64,000 nt of DNA from Pochonia chlamydosporia 170 (Eukaryota > Ascomycota > Sordariomycetes > Hypocreales > Clavicipitaceae). Position 1 is the first letter of the stretch, and every line of letters starts with the position of its first letter. Below, in pieces: positions 10,975 to 22,708 of the stretch. The stretch covers positions 1,302,001 through 1,366,000 of the forward strand of contig NC_035794.1 in assembly GCF_001653235.2 (NCBI RefSeq). Direction: 5' to 3'. The translations under genes and the position numbers were made by a program. Under the pieces are notes generated by a model, which was not told the origin of the DNA, made no database searches, and saw only the letters and a list, made by a program, of their open reading frames with translations.

Positions 10975-13900
10975 GGATACTCCACATCCAGGAAGCGAAC
11001 TGCAGATGTGAGATGAGATGATATTTACTCCTTCCAGGATAGAATAGGGAGCTACAGGCGTGATTGGCACAGGAAAGTACGTTTTGTGTACCGCTATGCA
11101 AGTTCACAAACCTTGAACTATTCATATCGTGTCTCAATGCGAATGCTTGGTACGGAGTAGGCAAATGAGAATTAGATGTCTTGGAATAGTGAAGTTGAGC
11201 CAATCACGCGACCGCCTCCGATCTCGGCTGACATACAAATCGACGCCCGCCGAATTGGGGACAAAAGCCCGCCAGCCACAGGGCAAATATTATTTCCAAT
11301 TACCCTTGCCCTTGGGTCTTGCCTCGGCCACGGGAACACACAAGCGACATAAAACCGACCGGTCAATAACGTGATGTGGGGTGTGGGTTTTGTGAGTGGG
11401 CAGAGATAAACAATATCACGACCATTTCCTGCGCCTTGTCGGACCGGGAAGGACCTTTGAGACTGGGAAATTAGAACAGTCAGACCAAGTTACACCAAGC
11501 TGATGGTACCATGGTCTCGGGACCATAACAATGTTTCTCGGCGTTGGGGATAAACAATCCTTGTCTTGGCCAGTTGGACAGCAGCTTCCTGTGATGACTT
11601 CGAACTCGAATGTCGTCGCACCAGACCTCCTTGTAAAGTTTGCTAGACGGTTACTTGCTTCCCCGCAGATCTAAAATTGGTGGTAAGCAGGGGGTGCAAG
11701 CTCCCCTTGTATTACTCCTGCATACGACAAACCAAAGGTGCATACCGTGGATTTCACGGGGAAGCTCTTTTACCAAAAAGGCAGGCCAGACAGGCCCGTT
11801 ACAGAAAAGGCCTGTAAGAGAGCGAACGATTGCATTGTTCCATATTATGTGACCAATTGGTGCCCAGCACACTCTGAGACATGATGGCGGAGCCATGAAT
11901 TTGCATCAAGTGATCCTTTCGATGTACTGGTTTGACATGGTCCGACTTGTGGTTCTACGCTGGCCAATTCAAGATCCGAAATCTGGGGTAGTTGCTGTTT
12001 TGCAGCCTTCCTGCAATGGTTGCTGTAGTCAAACACCACCTTCGGCCCACCTGAGCGCAATTGCTGCCCTGAGACTGGATCATGCCCTGACCGCTCAATG
12101 GCTTGCCGAGACAATCGAAGAGTCTGCTGCAAGGACTATTTGAATGTCATGTGGGGGAGAGAACTAATTTCCATATCGACTACGGAGTACGTGGAACAAA
12201 TGCAAAAGAATAGTCTGTCGTGGTCAGACAAGACCGCTTCGAGGAGATATGTCGGTGTGTCAGATGAGGCAAGGTCTTTGCCATTGAAGATTTCAACCAA
12301 TGGCTCGAAACTGAACAAAAAATGAGAGGATGCAGCATTATGGAGTTCATCTATTGTGCCTGGTTGTGGAGTTGAGCTTGTACATCACCAGAAGACTTGC
12401 ATTTGCTGCACTTGGAAGGGATTAGCTTCGCCAGCTGGTAAAACAGGTGAAGCGCGGGTTTGAAATAGGGACTGGACACTTGAACCATCCTCACAAACCA
12501 CAGGAGGGGACTTACCTCTAGAACATGACAGAAACAGCTCGTGGTGTTGTTAGTGGTGGTGAAGTCTTTGGCAAGCCCTGAGGATAGTCCAACCACCTTG
12601 ACCGTTGGACAAAGAACTGCGGACCGACCTGCAGAACAGACCCTCACTAGCTACCAAGAAACATGGGCAGCACTGCGGAATGCTCCAGTCTTGTGACCAT
12701 TTCATGCCACGAGTCGGCGTGTCGTGGGGTGCCAGCGGGCACACGCTTGGGCCGGGCAATCGGACGGCCCCGTTATTGGGATGCTTTTTGTAAACCATAT
12801 GAGAAATTGATTCAACACGAAAATTTTTTACTGGAGAGACAACTGAAAACTTTACCTAATCTCAATGCCGCACCCACGCAGCCCTGTCTCAAACGTTACA
12901 ACAGACAGGACCAGTCTGCCAGCAAAATAATTGGTGCGGAGGCAATGAGACCCAGCAATGTTTGCCAATTTGCCAATTTCTGGGTGGACCAATTCTGCAT
13001 GACACCAGAACATGGCGAGGTGACGATTTTCTTGCAGATCCAAGTGAGGCTCCTTTGCGTCCACGAAGGTCTTCCAATTTGTGTAGAGTAGGAACGGACT
13101 GTTCCACAGTTAGTAACGAACTAGGCATACTTAAAGTAGTTGGTAATGTTTGGATTCCGCTGAATGATGCTACCCTTGATAGTATATTGTTAGATCAGAC
13201 CAATTGATACATGAGGCGGGCGACAGATGTACATTGGTCGTTGGCCGTGTCGCTATGGTGGTGCCATTGCTACCCTTGCATGTGTCGACAAAGGCGGCGG
13301 GTTCAGATTATGGGTCGGGTTTGGGCGCGTGACACAGCAGGCCTCGACTTGACAAACCGGAAAGCCTCGAAATGGCGTTGTGAGTCGGGTCCTCTCTTTA
13401 TAGCGTCCATATTGGGACACCTAATGTGCTTGTTGCTGATTTGCATTTGTGTTGCACTATTCAGCTCTGTGAAGGTTTGGTGCCCCCCCCGCGGAGATGC
13501 CAGGAACTTTGGAAATCCCATCATGCAATCACCTCATCTCCATTACCATGGTGCTCCCGGCAATCATAGCCTCCAGAGGGATGGCCCAGGCACAGCAATC
13601 GACGATCGTGATTGACCACGAGAAACCACATGTGGCCCGATTGGCTGGCCCCGGAATCTGCACAGAGGAGCAAGGTGCTGGACAGGCCCGTTCGGGATAT
13701 GGAGCCCCAGTGGCATAGGCAAATTTCGCGGTGGTCTTGCAAGGGCTTCAAGCTAGACAACACTCAGGACATTTGCGACAGAAGTTGTGCGGCAAGTTAG
13801 ACGTCTTTGAGCTACCCCCGCCCAATTCGGGCGATGCCTGCATTCGTCCGCAACCATGGTTGATATTTGCCTTTGCGTATTATTAGCGCCAACGCCACTG

Positions 13901-16001
13901 TAGATAGGGGCGAGTGCGTTGAAAAAGTTCTGTGGGTGGTCCTTTTGGTATACACATGGCACTCGAAGTTTCTTTGCCAGGGGTCAGCAATTCTAGGTTC
14001 TGGAGGGAGGTGCCTGAATGTTTATTTGGTGAGATGCTGCTGGGACCGGTGAAATTCGGGGTAGCCAGAGTAGCAAATGATGAGTGCTTGGACACATGGC
14101 TTGAGTATCTTCTTCTGAATCCGTCGTTAGTGACTCTACTCTTCTTGGGGGCTTTCAGAAGCGTCAGCATGGGGGGTTTTGTCTTGTGGTGGCACATCCC
14201 CCAAGGAAGTTGATCCCTATGAGGCTGTCCACCCATCCATCAGACTTTTCAGCCATCCCGTCACTGATAAGCCAACCGTTTTGTTATCTTTGTCCCGACC
14301 TTGGCGGGTCCATGGGGGTGTGTCGAGAACATGATGGTCTGGGCTAACAATGCGGCGGCTCTGCACGGAGTACCTTGATGCTACGGCGTTGCCGCAGAGC
14401 ATCGCAGGGCCAGTAAGAGTACCTCCCTGGTTCCAACCATGTCAGTAATGCAGACGACGGAGGAAGCCTGATCTTAGTCTCAGTAATGGCCACGACCTAC
14501 GTGCCAAGCGTGCTTCGCTCCAAGGTTATGGACAGACATGGACAGACAATCTCAGTCAAACATTTGAACGCTTGGATCAAGCTATCGCCTATCGAGGCCA
14601 ATGGTTCAGATGTTCCTTTCCATTTTTCGGCAGGTGCCATGGATCCGCCTGCCGTAAATAAATCAGACGGCCCCAGACAGATCAAGTCTGGTCTGGCTCT
14701 TGGCCCCTGTGCAAAGTTCCATGTCCGGGTCATTCATAAAAAAGTTACGTACCTAGGTACTTCTGGGCGAGTGGAAAAGCAAGAGCGTGTAGCCGTTCTT
14801 TCCTCCTTCCCAGTGTGCACCTGCATCGCGTCTCCCGCGGCGCTCCGCCCTCGGCCCCGGATTCATCTTGTCAACCATGCATCATACATAGCCAAAGATG
14901 CCCACATCACAAACAACGCTTCTAGTTTAACCCTCCTTCCTTTTCCCTTCATTCAGTCTGCCTGAACTTGTGTGCTATAAACCAGACCCTTCTTTTTCTG
15001 CAGTTCTCCTGGACACGGCTTGTTTAATATTGCACGGAGGTCAACTTGCTGTCAACTGTGCTTCGATAAGCAGCTCTTATCGGTCTTTGCCCCCCAGTGC
15101 CCCGACTTCCGCCGCTCTTCGCAGGACCCCACCATCCTGTCTGTGCCTGCGAGCCTATCGCTCGCATTGATAAGAAGAAGAGGCTCAAAACTTGCCTACA
15201 ACTACTATTGTGGTCATTGTCGAGCAAGAAATTTACTCCCCTTTACCCTCAACACCTCTGATTTTGACATCACATCGACCTTTCCTTGACCACATTTCCG
15301 TCGGCTTAACACGCGCTCCCACGGTTCACGTCTAGCAACGGCGACATTCCGGCCCCCGGTGCCCCTCCACCACTCGAGCGATCCATCAACCCTCCACCAA
15401 AAGTGCCCACATCAACCAGACCGAACCACGTCAAAAAGGCTTTGCGCTGACCGTCAGTCCGTCAGACTCGGAGCGTGGGCCGTCAAGGTGGTTCAGCAGC
15501 CTGGCCCATCCCGACTCTAGCCTTTGCACAAAAAGGGCCCAACACCGCAATTCAAGTACAAGTCTGTGAAGGGCACACCATCTACCTGACCTCACGATCC
15601 TTCCTCCGTCCTCTTTTTGTACCAATTATCGATCTCCCCGCACAAGTATAGCCTGTTGTGCGCCCATCGTGAGTCGTCTGCATTGGCCAGCAGTTCCTCG
15701 CCTTTGCCCAGTCACTGGCCCACTGGTGTACTTCTGTTTTACGTACAGACATTTCGATTCTCACCGTCCACAAGCTCACTCTGAGGCCTCTGCTCTCTCT
15801 CTCACCCGCGCTCCTGCGAATCCCGCACAAGTATCCAGTACACCTCCTCTTTTCCCAGGCGGGCCGTCGTGTGCGAAACCACGGTGGCCTCGCCTGTCGC
15901 ATTGAAGCTTTTCTGCTTTTTGCGCCTCCCAGATCAATATTGAACCAGACGTTACGCTATACCAGCCTAGCCAGCACGCCAGGACCGACAGGGATTGAAC
16001 C
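10975..16001. other. 5 kb gene-free region upstream of nmrA
   Basis: Open frames here are short, mutually overlapping and unlike any family I know, so I annotate no gene. The right half is pyrimidine-rich in places and grades into what looks like a long leader and promoter of the nmrA gene. It contains a cluster of GATA-factor type sites near 15065-15174, further HGATAR-type sites at 14265, 14284, 14582, 14589 and 15626, two exact copies of TACGGAGTA (11151, 12181) and a 12-bp palindrome GTACCTAGGTAC at 14749-14760. A long non-coding transcript would not be visible to me. Confidence 0.55.
15065..15174. promoter_or_regulatory. cluster of GATA-factor sites upstream of nmrA
   Basis: Four matches to HGATAR on either strand within 110 bp: GATAAG 15065-15070, its inverse CTTATC 15076-15081, CTATCG 15155-15160 and TGATAAG 15168-15174. 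AreA/NIT2-type GATA activators bind such paired sites. The gene downstream encodes the repressor partner of AreA, so a feedback role is an attractive inference. Confidence 0.45.
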
Positions 16002-17390
16002 ATGCCTGCTCAAATAACCGGCCCTGTGGCACCCAGCATCCCGATTCACGTTGGTAACGACCAGCTCAATAACTACCGCAAGCAACACAAGCACTCGCGA
16101 TCATCCTACTCGGAGTCGTCACCGCTGGCCAACTCAAGAAACAACTCCTTGACTTTCCGCCCCCCAAAACGACACATGTCAAGCCCAGACAAGACCATTG
16201 CTATTACCAATGCAAGCGGTCGCCAGGCTGCGTCCCTAATCCGTGTCGCCACAGCGGTGGGATATCGAGTTCGAGCGCAATTGAGAAATCTCGAAGGTGT
16301 GGTAGCAACCGAAGTCTCGACGAATCCAAACGTAAAAGTGTTTGTGGGAGAACTCTATACGAGGCATAATCCCACAAAGGAGAACAAGGATGTGACGCAA
16401 AATGGCCCAATTGCTGGAGTGGGTGTAAACCATGACCTTATCTCAGATCTTTTCCGTGGAGCACAATTGGCCTTTATCAACACGACTTTTTACGGCGACG
16501 AAGCACAAATTGGTATTGCTCTAGCCGATGCGGCGAAGAAGGCTGGCGTCCAACACTACATTTACTCGTCAATGCCGGATCACAAGGCTTACAACAAGGA
16601 CTGGCCTTCTCTGCCACTCTGGGCAGCGAAACATGAAGTTGAAGAGTATGTTCGCAAAGTCGACCTTCCTGCTACGTTTGTCTACACAGGCATTTACAAC
16701 AACAACTTCACGTCGTGCCCATATCCACTGTTCTGTATGGAGCTGCAAGAAGATGGGTCCTTCATTTGGCAAGCACCCTTCCACGAGGATGCCAAGCTTC
16801 CTTGGCTGGATGCTGAACACGATGTAGGCCCGGCTATTGTGCAGTTGTTCAAAGACGGCGTCTCCAAGTGGAAGGGTGAGCGGATTGCTCTTGCATACGA
16901 ATACCTTTCACCCAAAGAAGCCTGCAGATTGTTTGCACGAGGTGTCGGTCGTCCTGTGCATTACGTCCGCGGCCCGATTGAAATCAAGGTCCAAATTCCC
17001 ACTGGCTATCGTGAACAGTTGGAGGCGCTCGAGAAGCTTTTCAAGCTTGAAGAGAAGGACCCCAAGAGGCAACCGCCTTACTTCGGCGACATGAAGCTCG
17101 AGGTTAGCTGTCCTACGGAGGCGCTTGAGTTATGGGAGGGCCCTCGAGGGCTGGAGGAATATGCTAGAGAAATGTTCCCGCTCGAGGAGGAAGCTAATGG
17201 ATTTACCTGGATGCTGGACGAGGACGAAATCGACCAAAGATCCGCCGCTGACGAGAAGCTCAATGCCACAACGACGTCTGTTGAGCAATTGAGACTTCAC
17301 GATGAGAATGAAGATGACGACTCCGATGATGAAGACGACGGACTCGTTATGAGAGGCTTGAGGAGAAGCGAGGAGCAGTGGCTGGCATAG
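16002..17390 (+). CDS. nmrA: nitrogen metabolite repression regulator NmrA/NMR1
   Basis: Intronless, 462 aa. NmrA binds the C-terminus and zinc finger of the GATA activator AreA/NIT2 and damps it when preferred nitrogen is present; it is a Rossmann-fold protein of the SDR superfamily that binds NAD(P) but is not a normal enzyme. A basic Ser/Asn-rich leader with PPKRHMSSPDKT precedes the fold (TIAITNASGRQAASLIRVAT, a degenerate GxxGxxG), followed by FVGELY, HYIYSSMPDH, TGIYNNNFTSCPYP, DAEHDVGPAIVQLF and a C-terminal acidic tail (DENEDDDSDDEDDG). Length and layout match Neurospora NMR1 and Aspergillus NmrA. A shorter start at the Met of MSSPDKT is possible, but the upstream ATG keeps the usual fungal leader. 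Convergent with the peptide transporter gene downstream. Confidence 0.95.
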   Translation: MPAQITGPVAPSIPIHVGNDQLNNYRKQHKHSRSSYSESSPLANSRNNSLTFRPPKRHMSSPDKTIAITNASGRQAASLIRVATAVGYRVRAQLRNLEGVVATEVSTNPNVKVFVGELYTRHNPTKENKDVTQNGPIAGVGVNHDLISDLFRGAQLAFINTTFYGDEAQIGIALADAAKKAGVQHYIYSSMPDHKAYNKDWPSLPLWAAKHEVEEYVRKVDLPATFVYTGIYNNNFTSCPYPLFCMELQEDGSFIWQAPFHEDAKLPWLDAEHDVGPAIVQLFKDGVSKWKGERIALAYEYLSPKEACRLFARGVGRPVHYVRGPIEIKVQIPTGYREQLEALEKLFKLEEKDPKRQPPYFGDMKLEVSCPTEALELWEGPRGLEEYAREMFPLEEEANGFTWMLDEDEIDQRSAADEKLNATTTSVEQLRLHDENEDDDSDDEDDGLVMRGLRRSEEQWLA

Positions 17391-18042
17391 CGACAGTTTG
17401 AATATTTACACTATGGATGCCATGAAGTGAACTCCGGGACTTGTTTACATCCTGCCACTTTTGTCTCGCAAGCCTCCTTGTTTTCGCATATTGTCACGGC
17501 GCATGATCTGCTTGAACTTTCTTTTGGTGGCGTTGGGTTTGTGTTTTACGGGTTCAAAATGGAGGAATGAAAAATATGAGACAAAAAGGAACAGAGAGTA
17601 TTTTAGTCATGTTCTGATAGGAAGCCATGGGGCGAAAATTGCGACGACAAACCTTTTTGATCAAGGAGCCAAGAGAGAGAGGCTAAGGCTAAGGATCTTG
17701 GCCAATGTTGGATCTTTGTACATGGATTTGTTGGGATTTATTCAACCTGAGGTCTCGAGCATTAAATCTAGGAGTCGTCTTTATAGCTTGGCGCATGGTG
17801 CATCATGACAATACACCTTGTATTATGCATTTGTTTGGCTGCACCTATACAACGTGACGGAAACATTTCTTACAACGAGGGGCAGCAATCGTATCATATC
17901 CATGATATGATGCTAGATTACAAGAAACGCTCTGCGTGACACATCTGTGAAATGCTCGAGTACCTCTCACGCAAAGATACAGTACTCAGTACAAAGATAC
18001 AGTCACGAGTAACCTCAACTCTCAACTCCCACAACAACCCAT
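17391..18042. other. convergent intergenic region nmrA / ptr2
   Basis: 3' regions of two convergent genes. A 12-nt sequence, CAAAGATACAGT, is repeated 20 nt apart (17972-17983 and 17992-18003). No gene seen. Confidence 0.5.
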
Positions 18043-20043
18043 CTACTTCTCCTCCTTATACGCATAAGGCGACTCGGCATCAACCTTGCCCACCACCCCC
18101 TCGGGCAACTCATTAAGCTCATCCTCATGAATATCCAGCCTCCTAAACTGAAAGTAAAAGCACACACCCGCGACAAAAGCCAAAATAGCAACAACACCAT
18201 AATTCCAAATAAGAAGCGGATCAGCGGCCAAACCCACGAGCGCCTGTCCAATAGCGCTAGAAAACGCCGTCATAAACAGCGCCACGGCCTGGACCATGGA
18301 GCGCATGTTCTTGGGGGCCTTGGAGTACGCGTACTCGAGGGAGGTGATGGAGGCGAACACCTCGGCCAGCGCGATGAGCACGTACGACCCCGTCTGGGCC
18401 CAGACGTTGATGTCGACGGGGGGGCAGGCGACCAACTCGCCGTCAGGGCCGGGCATCTTGCCGGAGGCGTTGTAGCCGCACACGGACTTTTGGTAGATGT
18501 AGTACTGGACGACGGCGGCCCAGATCATGGCGGCGCAGCCGACGAAGAAGCCGGCTGTGATTTTGCGGATGGGCGTGAAGCGGATGCCGGCTTTGCGGAG
18601 GGCAGGGTAGATGAAGAAGTCGTTGAGGGGGATGAAGATGAGGAGGGCGAAGGGGTTGAGGTTGGAGAGGACGTCGTTGGGGATGCCGTGCCGTTGGAGG
18701 ACGGCGGCCTGGGAGATGAGATTGTTGTTGACTTTGAGTCTGTTAGTTTGAAGCTTTATATATCGAGACAGAAGAAGTTTGTATATTTGAGGACAAGGAA
18801 GAACTTACTCTGGTTGTAGCACAGCCAAAAGATGGGATACCAGCAAAACACGGCGCAGGCGTTGAACCCGCGGCTCAACTCATCAACCCAAGCGTCATCA
18901 AAGGTCATCCACTTGGGCCTCGTCTCGTTGGTAAACTTGGAGGGCTTCACACTATCCCAGAACGTCCCGTCATGCAAGTTGCGGTACGTCTGGACAGGGT
19001 TAATCGACCAGCGGCCCTTCTGAGCGAGCATGAACGTCTTGAGAGCAGGCACGAGAACCGAGCCAGCAGGTTCGCGACGATTATACCGCCTCCTCCCCCA
19101 GAGCATGACGAGCGGACAAAGACCCAGCATGATGGTCGGCAGCGTAAACGACAGGTAGAAGCCCACATGAACCTCGGCGTACACCATGCTCAGCTGGCCG
19201 ACCAGGGCGCCGACATTGATACAGAAGTAGAACCAGTTGTAGATGCGTTCCGTGGTGACGGCCGGGTCGACGATGACGCGCTCCCCGGACTTGAGGGTGC
19301 GCACAAACATGCGCTGCTCGCCGAGTTGCTCGACGATCAAGCAGCTGACGTTTGGCTTGAAGCCGCCGGTGCCGAAGCCGATGATGAGGATGCCGATGAT
19401 GAGACAGGCCAGCGAGGCGCTCTGCTTGACGATGATGGGCGGGATGGCGGCCAGGATGAGGAACAAGTGGCCGAAGAGGTCGACGCCCAAGGCTGCGGAG
19501 ATGGTCTTGTAGCGTCCCCATTTGGCGTCGGCTACCCAGGCGCCGAAGAGAGGCATGAAGTATTGCCAGAATTGGTTGAAGACGGTGATTCCCGTGGAGG
19601 CGCGTTGGCCCATGCCCAGGGCGCCGGGTTGGCCATCTGGTCTGGGGTCTGAGCCGGTTGTCGATCCTGGTGGGAGAGGTTGTTGGATGAAGTTGGTGAC
19701 TGGGAGATTGTTAACATGAGGGTTTTTGTCTGGTTTAACGATCTGGGAGGTGGTACTTACACACGACTGTAGATCCATAGTATGAGAACCGCTCGCAAAG
19801 CTCGATGAAAGCAATTGTGAAGATCTTGAGGGGAATGTGGTTGGGAACGCGGCGCAGAGTGACCAATTCCTCATCCGTGGGAGATGTGAGCGTCTCGTCG
19901 ACTTGTCCGCCTTCGCCTTCAACTTGCACGACTTGTGCAGTCGCAATAGCAGCATCTTCCTGTACAGCCTGGATTGCGGCGCTCTTCTCATCCACGCCGT
20001 CTGCGCGTGTCGCGGCTACGGTGTCACCAGCAATGGCGGCCAT
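18043..20043 (-). CDS. ptr2: PTR2-type proton-coupled di/tripeptide transporter
   Basis: Minus strand, exons 19761-20043, 18809-19699 and 18043-18731, 620 aa. POT-family plasma-membrane transporters import di- and tripeptides with protons. An acidic N-terminal tail precedes the ExxERFxYYG signature (ELCERFSYYGSTVVF). Later come FGAWVADAKWGRYKT, the second family signature (YNWFYFCINVGALVG), a cytoplasmic loop with RRYNRREP, ACAVFCWYPIFWLCYNQINN and LISQAAVLQRHG, and C-terminal helices with SSLEYAYSKAPKNMRS-type sequence. The 61- and 77-nt introns restore STVVF/TNF and YNQ/INNN, both well-conserved. GATA-like sites occur upstream (20374, 21150, 21422), in keeping with the nitrogen control usual for these genes. 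The large open frames antisense to it are shadows. Confidence 0.93.
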
Positions 20044-20332
20044 GTTTGCTTTTAGATCCCAGTGGTCTAATCAAAGTAACATGTATCCGAAGCGACTACT
20101 CCGTAGATCTGCTCTATGATCTGGGGTTCAAAAAGCAAAGTAGGAAGGAAAGTCAGTTACACATGGGCGGACAGGGTCTTCGGTCCGTCTTATACCAACT
20201 CAACGGTCCGCACATGGATAGGGTGATGAGCCAAAGTAGCATGGACCTCGTTCGGGGCACCAGCCCGCAAAATCACCACGCACATGATGGCCAGGAGGAC
20301 ATGCACGGGGATCATGGTGTACCCGGCGAATG

Positions 20333-20334
<2 letters not shown>

Positions 20335-20373
<39 letters not shown>
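20335..20373. repeat. (GA)n microsatellite
   Basis: An uninterrupted GA dinucleotide run of 39 nt, about 300 bp upstream of the ptr2 start. Such purine tracts upstream of fungal genes can act as GAGA-like promoter elements, but it may be neutral. Confidence 0.95.
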
Positions 20374-20379
<6 letters not shown>

Positions 20380-21251
20380 GTCGACCCGTGTTGGGAGGGG
20401 AGAAGAAGGCATTGCGAGCTGTTGACTGCACACCCACACGTTTGTTACCTAAACAGTAATGTAACCGCGAGGTCTGGGCATTGACCCATGAGGATTGTGG
20501 CACGCGAGCTTGGAGTCTTGGACGAATCTAGACGGCGTGGAGGGCTTGGCGGATCGGGTTGGCTTGGTGCTACGTGGGCGGTTGGGATGGTGAAGCTGTC
20601 TGGTGTGTTTATTTGAGACGAATGCATGGGGAGATTGAACATGTTGAGAAGCTGTCTAGTGTCGTGAGTTGTCTGGTGACTCTGACTCGTCCTTGTGAAG
20701 TAGTGACAGTCGTGTTGGAGGGCTCAAGTGCTTGCACCAAGACTGTGGCGACGCGAGCTAATCGTCAAAGCTGGTCAAGTGAAAGGAACCAGAATTGAAA
20801 AGCAAACCAGACATAAAAAGAGAGTAGGGACTTTTGACGCTTGAATGGCCCAGCCTGGTCTGTCTCATCGGGGGAAGCATTCACTGATCAAAGTCGACCA
20901 GACTCGACTTCCATTGAATGTTACTCCGTAATGCCAAGTCAATCTGCCCCGACCGCAATATAGAGTTAATTTTCTGCCCCCAATCATCTGCAGCCACCAT
21001 CCCAAAGTGGAAGCTGGATTTTCTGAACTGGCATCAATTGAACCATCACCTGCTTGGCAGTGTTGGCACCGTCCAGTCGTGTTTTAGTTCAAATGTAAAC
21101 TTGTACTTGTCCTCGACAGCTCGACTTTACTTCGGGGGATGGGCTACCTCTTATCTGTGCTTGACGCGAGGATTGCAGCGGCGCCGGTGCATGGAATTCA
21201 TGTTTGCAGAATCTTCTTTGTCCGCTGACTGGACTGCGAAATTGGCCTTTG

Positions 21252-21283
21252 CTCTCTCTCTGTCTCTCTCTCTCCTCTCTTCT
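21252..21283. repeat. CT-rich microsatellite
   Basis: Imperfect CT dinucleotide repeat (CTCTCTCTCTGTCTCTCTCT…), about 1.2 kb upstream of ptr2. Confidence 0.9.
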
Positions 21284-22173
21284 TACCACTGATGTAACCC
21301 GCCATACAATCCTCAACAACAAACATTGAAAGGCTGTCCTGGCTAACCACACACTCTGCATGTGTCTTTACGACTGCATGTGAGCTTAATCCGCTGGCGG
21401 GGCATTTTATTTGTCTCCAAATTATCTGGTCATGTCAAGTCTGGTCAACGTCCCAGTTTCCCAATCCGATCCATCGTGTAAATCGTATTTCAAACATCAA
21501 TATTCACCACCCCTCGTTCAGCTCTCACCCCTTTCTTCAACGCCAAATCCTTCAATGTTCCACCACCACCTCACCTGACGCTCGCTTAAACGCGCTTCAA
21601 CAAACCGAACGGGCCAATGTATCTCACGCTCTCCAGCTATCACATCCAATGTCACCGCTAGCTTGAACAGAGTCAAATCCATGCGGCTATCAAAACGCCA
21701 CAAACGCCATCGGCATGCACACGGTTTCCACTTTCCCCATCAACCACTTCTGCCGAGGCGCTAGAGATATTCTGGATGACTTTTTGCTTTCTGTTGGCTG
21801 TTCAGCTTCCAAGGCTTTTTTTTGTGCTTGCTGCCCTGCAGCCAAGAGAGCTGGTGGAAGCCGCTTGATTTTCCTCCATGTTGACTTGTGGGATTGCGGT
21901 AAATTAGATGCAAGCTTGCGGGTATAATACGTAATTTTTGGTTAAAGGGCTTCGACTTGTGAGTGCATTTTGTTGCGTTCTACTAGCTTTGGTCGATATC
22001 GAGATCACCACATCAACTGGTAGCTCTGCATGGAATACTTTCACTTCGACAACGGCCTGTTGAGCTCGTTTGGTTCTATTGCTAGTGGGATCCGTCTGCG
22101 CAACCAAGTAGCCTCGGTTGAAGACATCATAGGCACTGATGTGTTGCAATTTTGAGCTCCAAAACTAGAGCCT

Positions 22174-22205
22174 TTTATATGTATATATATATATATACAT
22201 ATAAA
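22174..22205. repeat. perfect 32-bp AT palindrome
   Basis: TTTATATGTA… to …TACATATAAA is an exact inverted repeat with no spacer, centred between 22189 and 22190. It can extrude as a cruciform; in an intergenic position it may be only a variable AT tract. Confidence 0.9.
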
Positions 22206-22708
22206 TCTTTTCTCTTATTTTTGGAACAAAGTGAAGACCCCTTGTGAGACAAGTGGTCGTTGGGACTCTGGCTTTCCAGGTAAAACGAGGCTGGACTTAC
22301 ATATATGACAGCGCGTAAGCAGTGTCGTTTATTTGTGAGAGATTCAATGTTGAAGGCAAGTTGTATCTTACTAAGTGGATCTGATCAATGCAGTTCAAGG
22401 CCAGTTCTGTCTCTCTTACTCACTCCTGCAGTGAGTTGACAAAGATGAGGCATTGGCCATGACAGGCGTCCTCTTTCTATCTTGCAAAGCATAACACCGA
22501 TACTATTTCTCTTACACATTTACATCAATCACATCTCCATCTAATTATTCACCTCTCAACCCTCAGATCAATATACACCACGTTTTAAACACCATCCCAC
22601 TACCATCTCCAACTACCACACCCATCTTCCGCTTTCATCCCTTGCACCACTGCCCTCTCCATGGGCCATATGTACATCAAACCCATGGCCAACCTCACCC
22701 CATGCCAT

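Larger units (their letters stand above)
20044..22708. other. 2.7 kb gene-poor region with simple repeats
   Basis: Region between ptr2 (start) and ERG2 (end). I see no supportable gene. It holds a GA run, a CT-rich run, a perfect AT palindrome and two exact TACTCCGTA 9-mers (20097-20105 and 20922-20930). Confidence 0.5.

Noticed and set aside
13211..13615. Possible small membrane protein
   Set aside because: One hydrophobic stretch only, no start context, no supporting homology; region otherwise non-coding.
14486..14965. 159-codon frame upstream of nmrA
   Set aside because: No recognisable motif and mixed low-complexity stretches; lies among GATA-type sites and looks like leader or promoter DNA.
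18127..19652. Two open frames over 220 codons antisense to ptr2
   Set aside because: Asp/Glu/Gly-rich shadows that arise from the GC-rich third positions of the transporter exons; they cross its splice sites.
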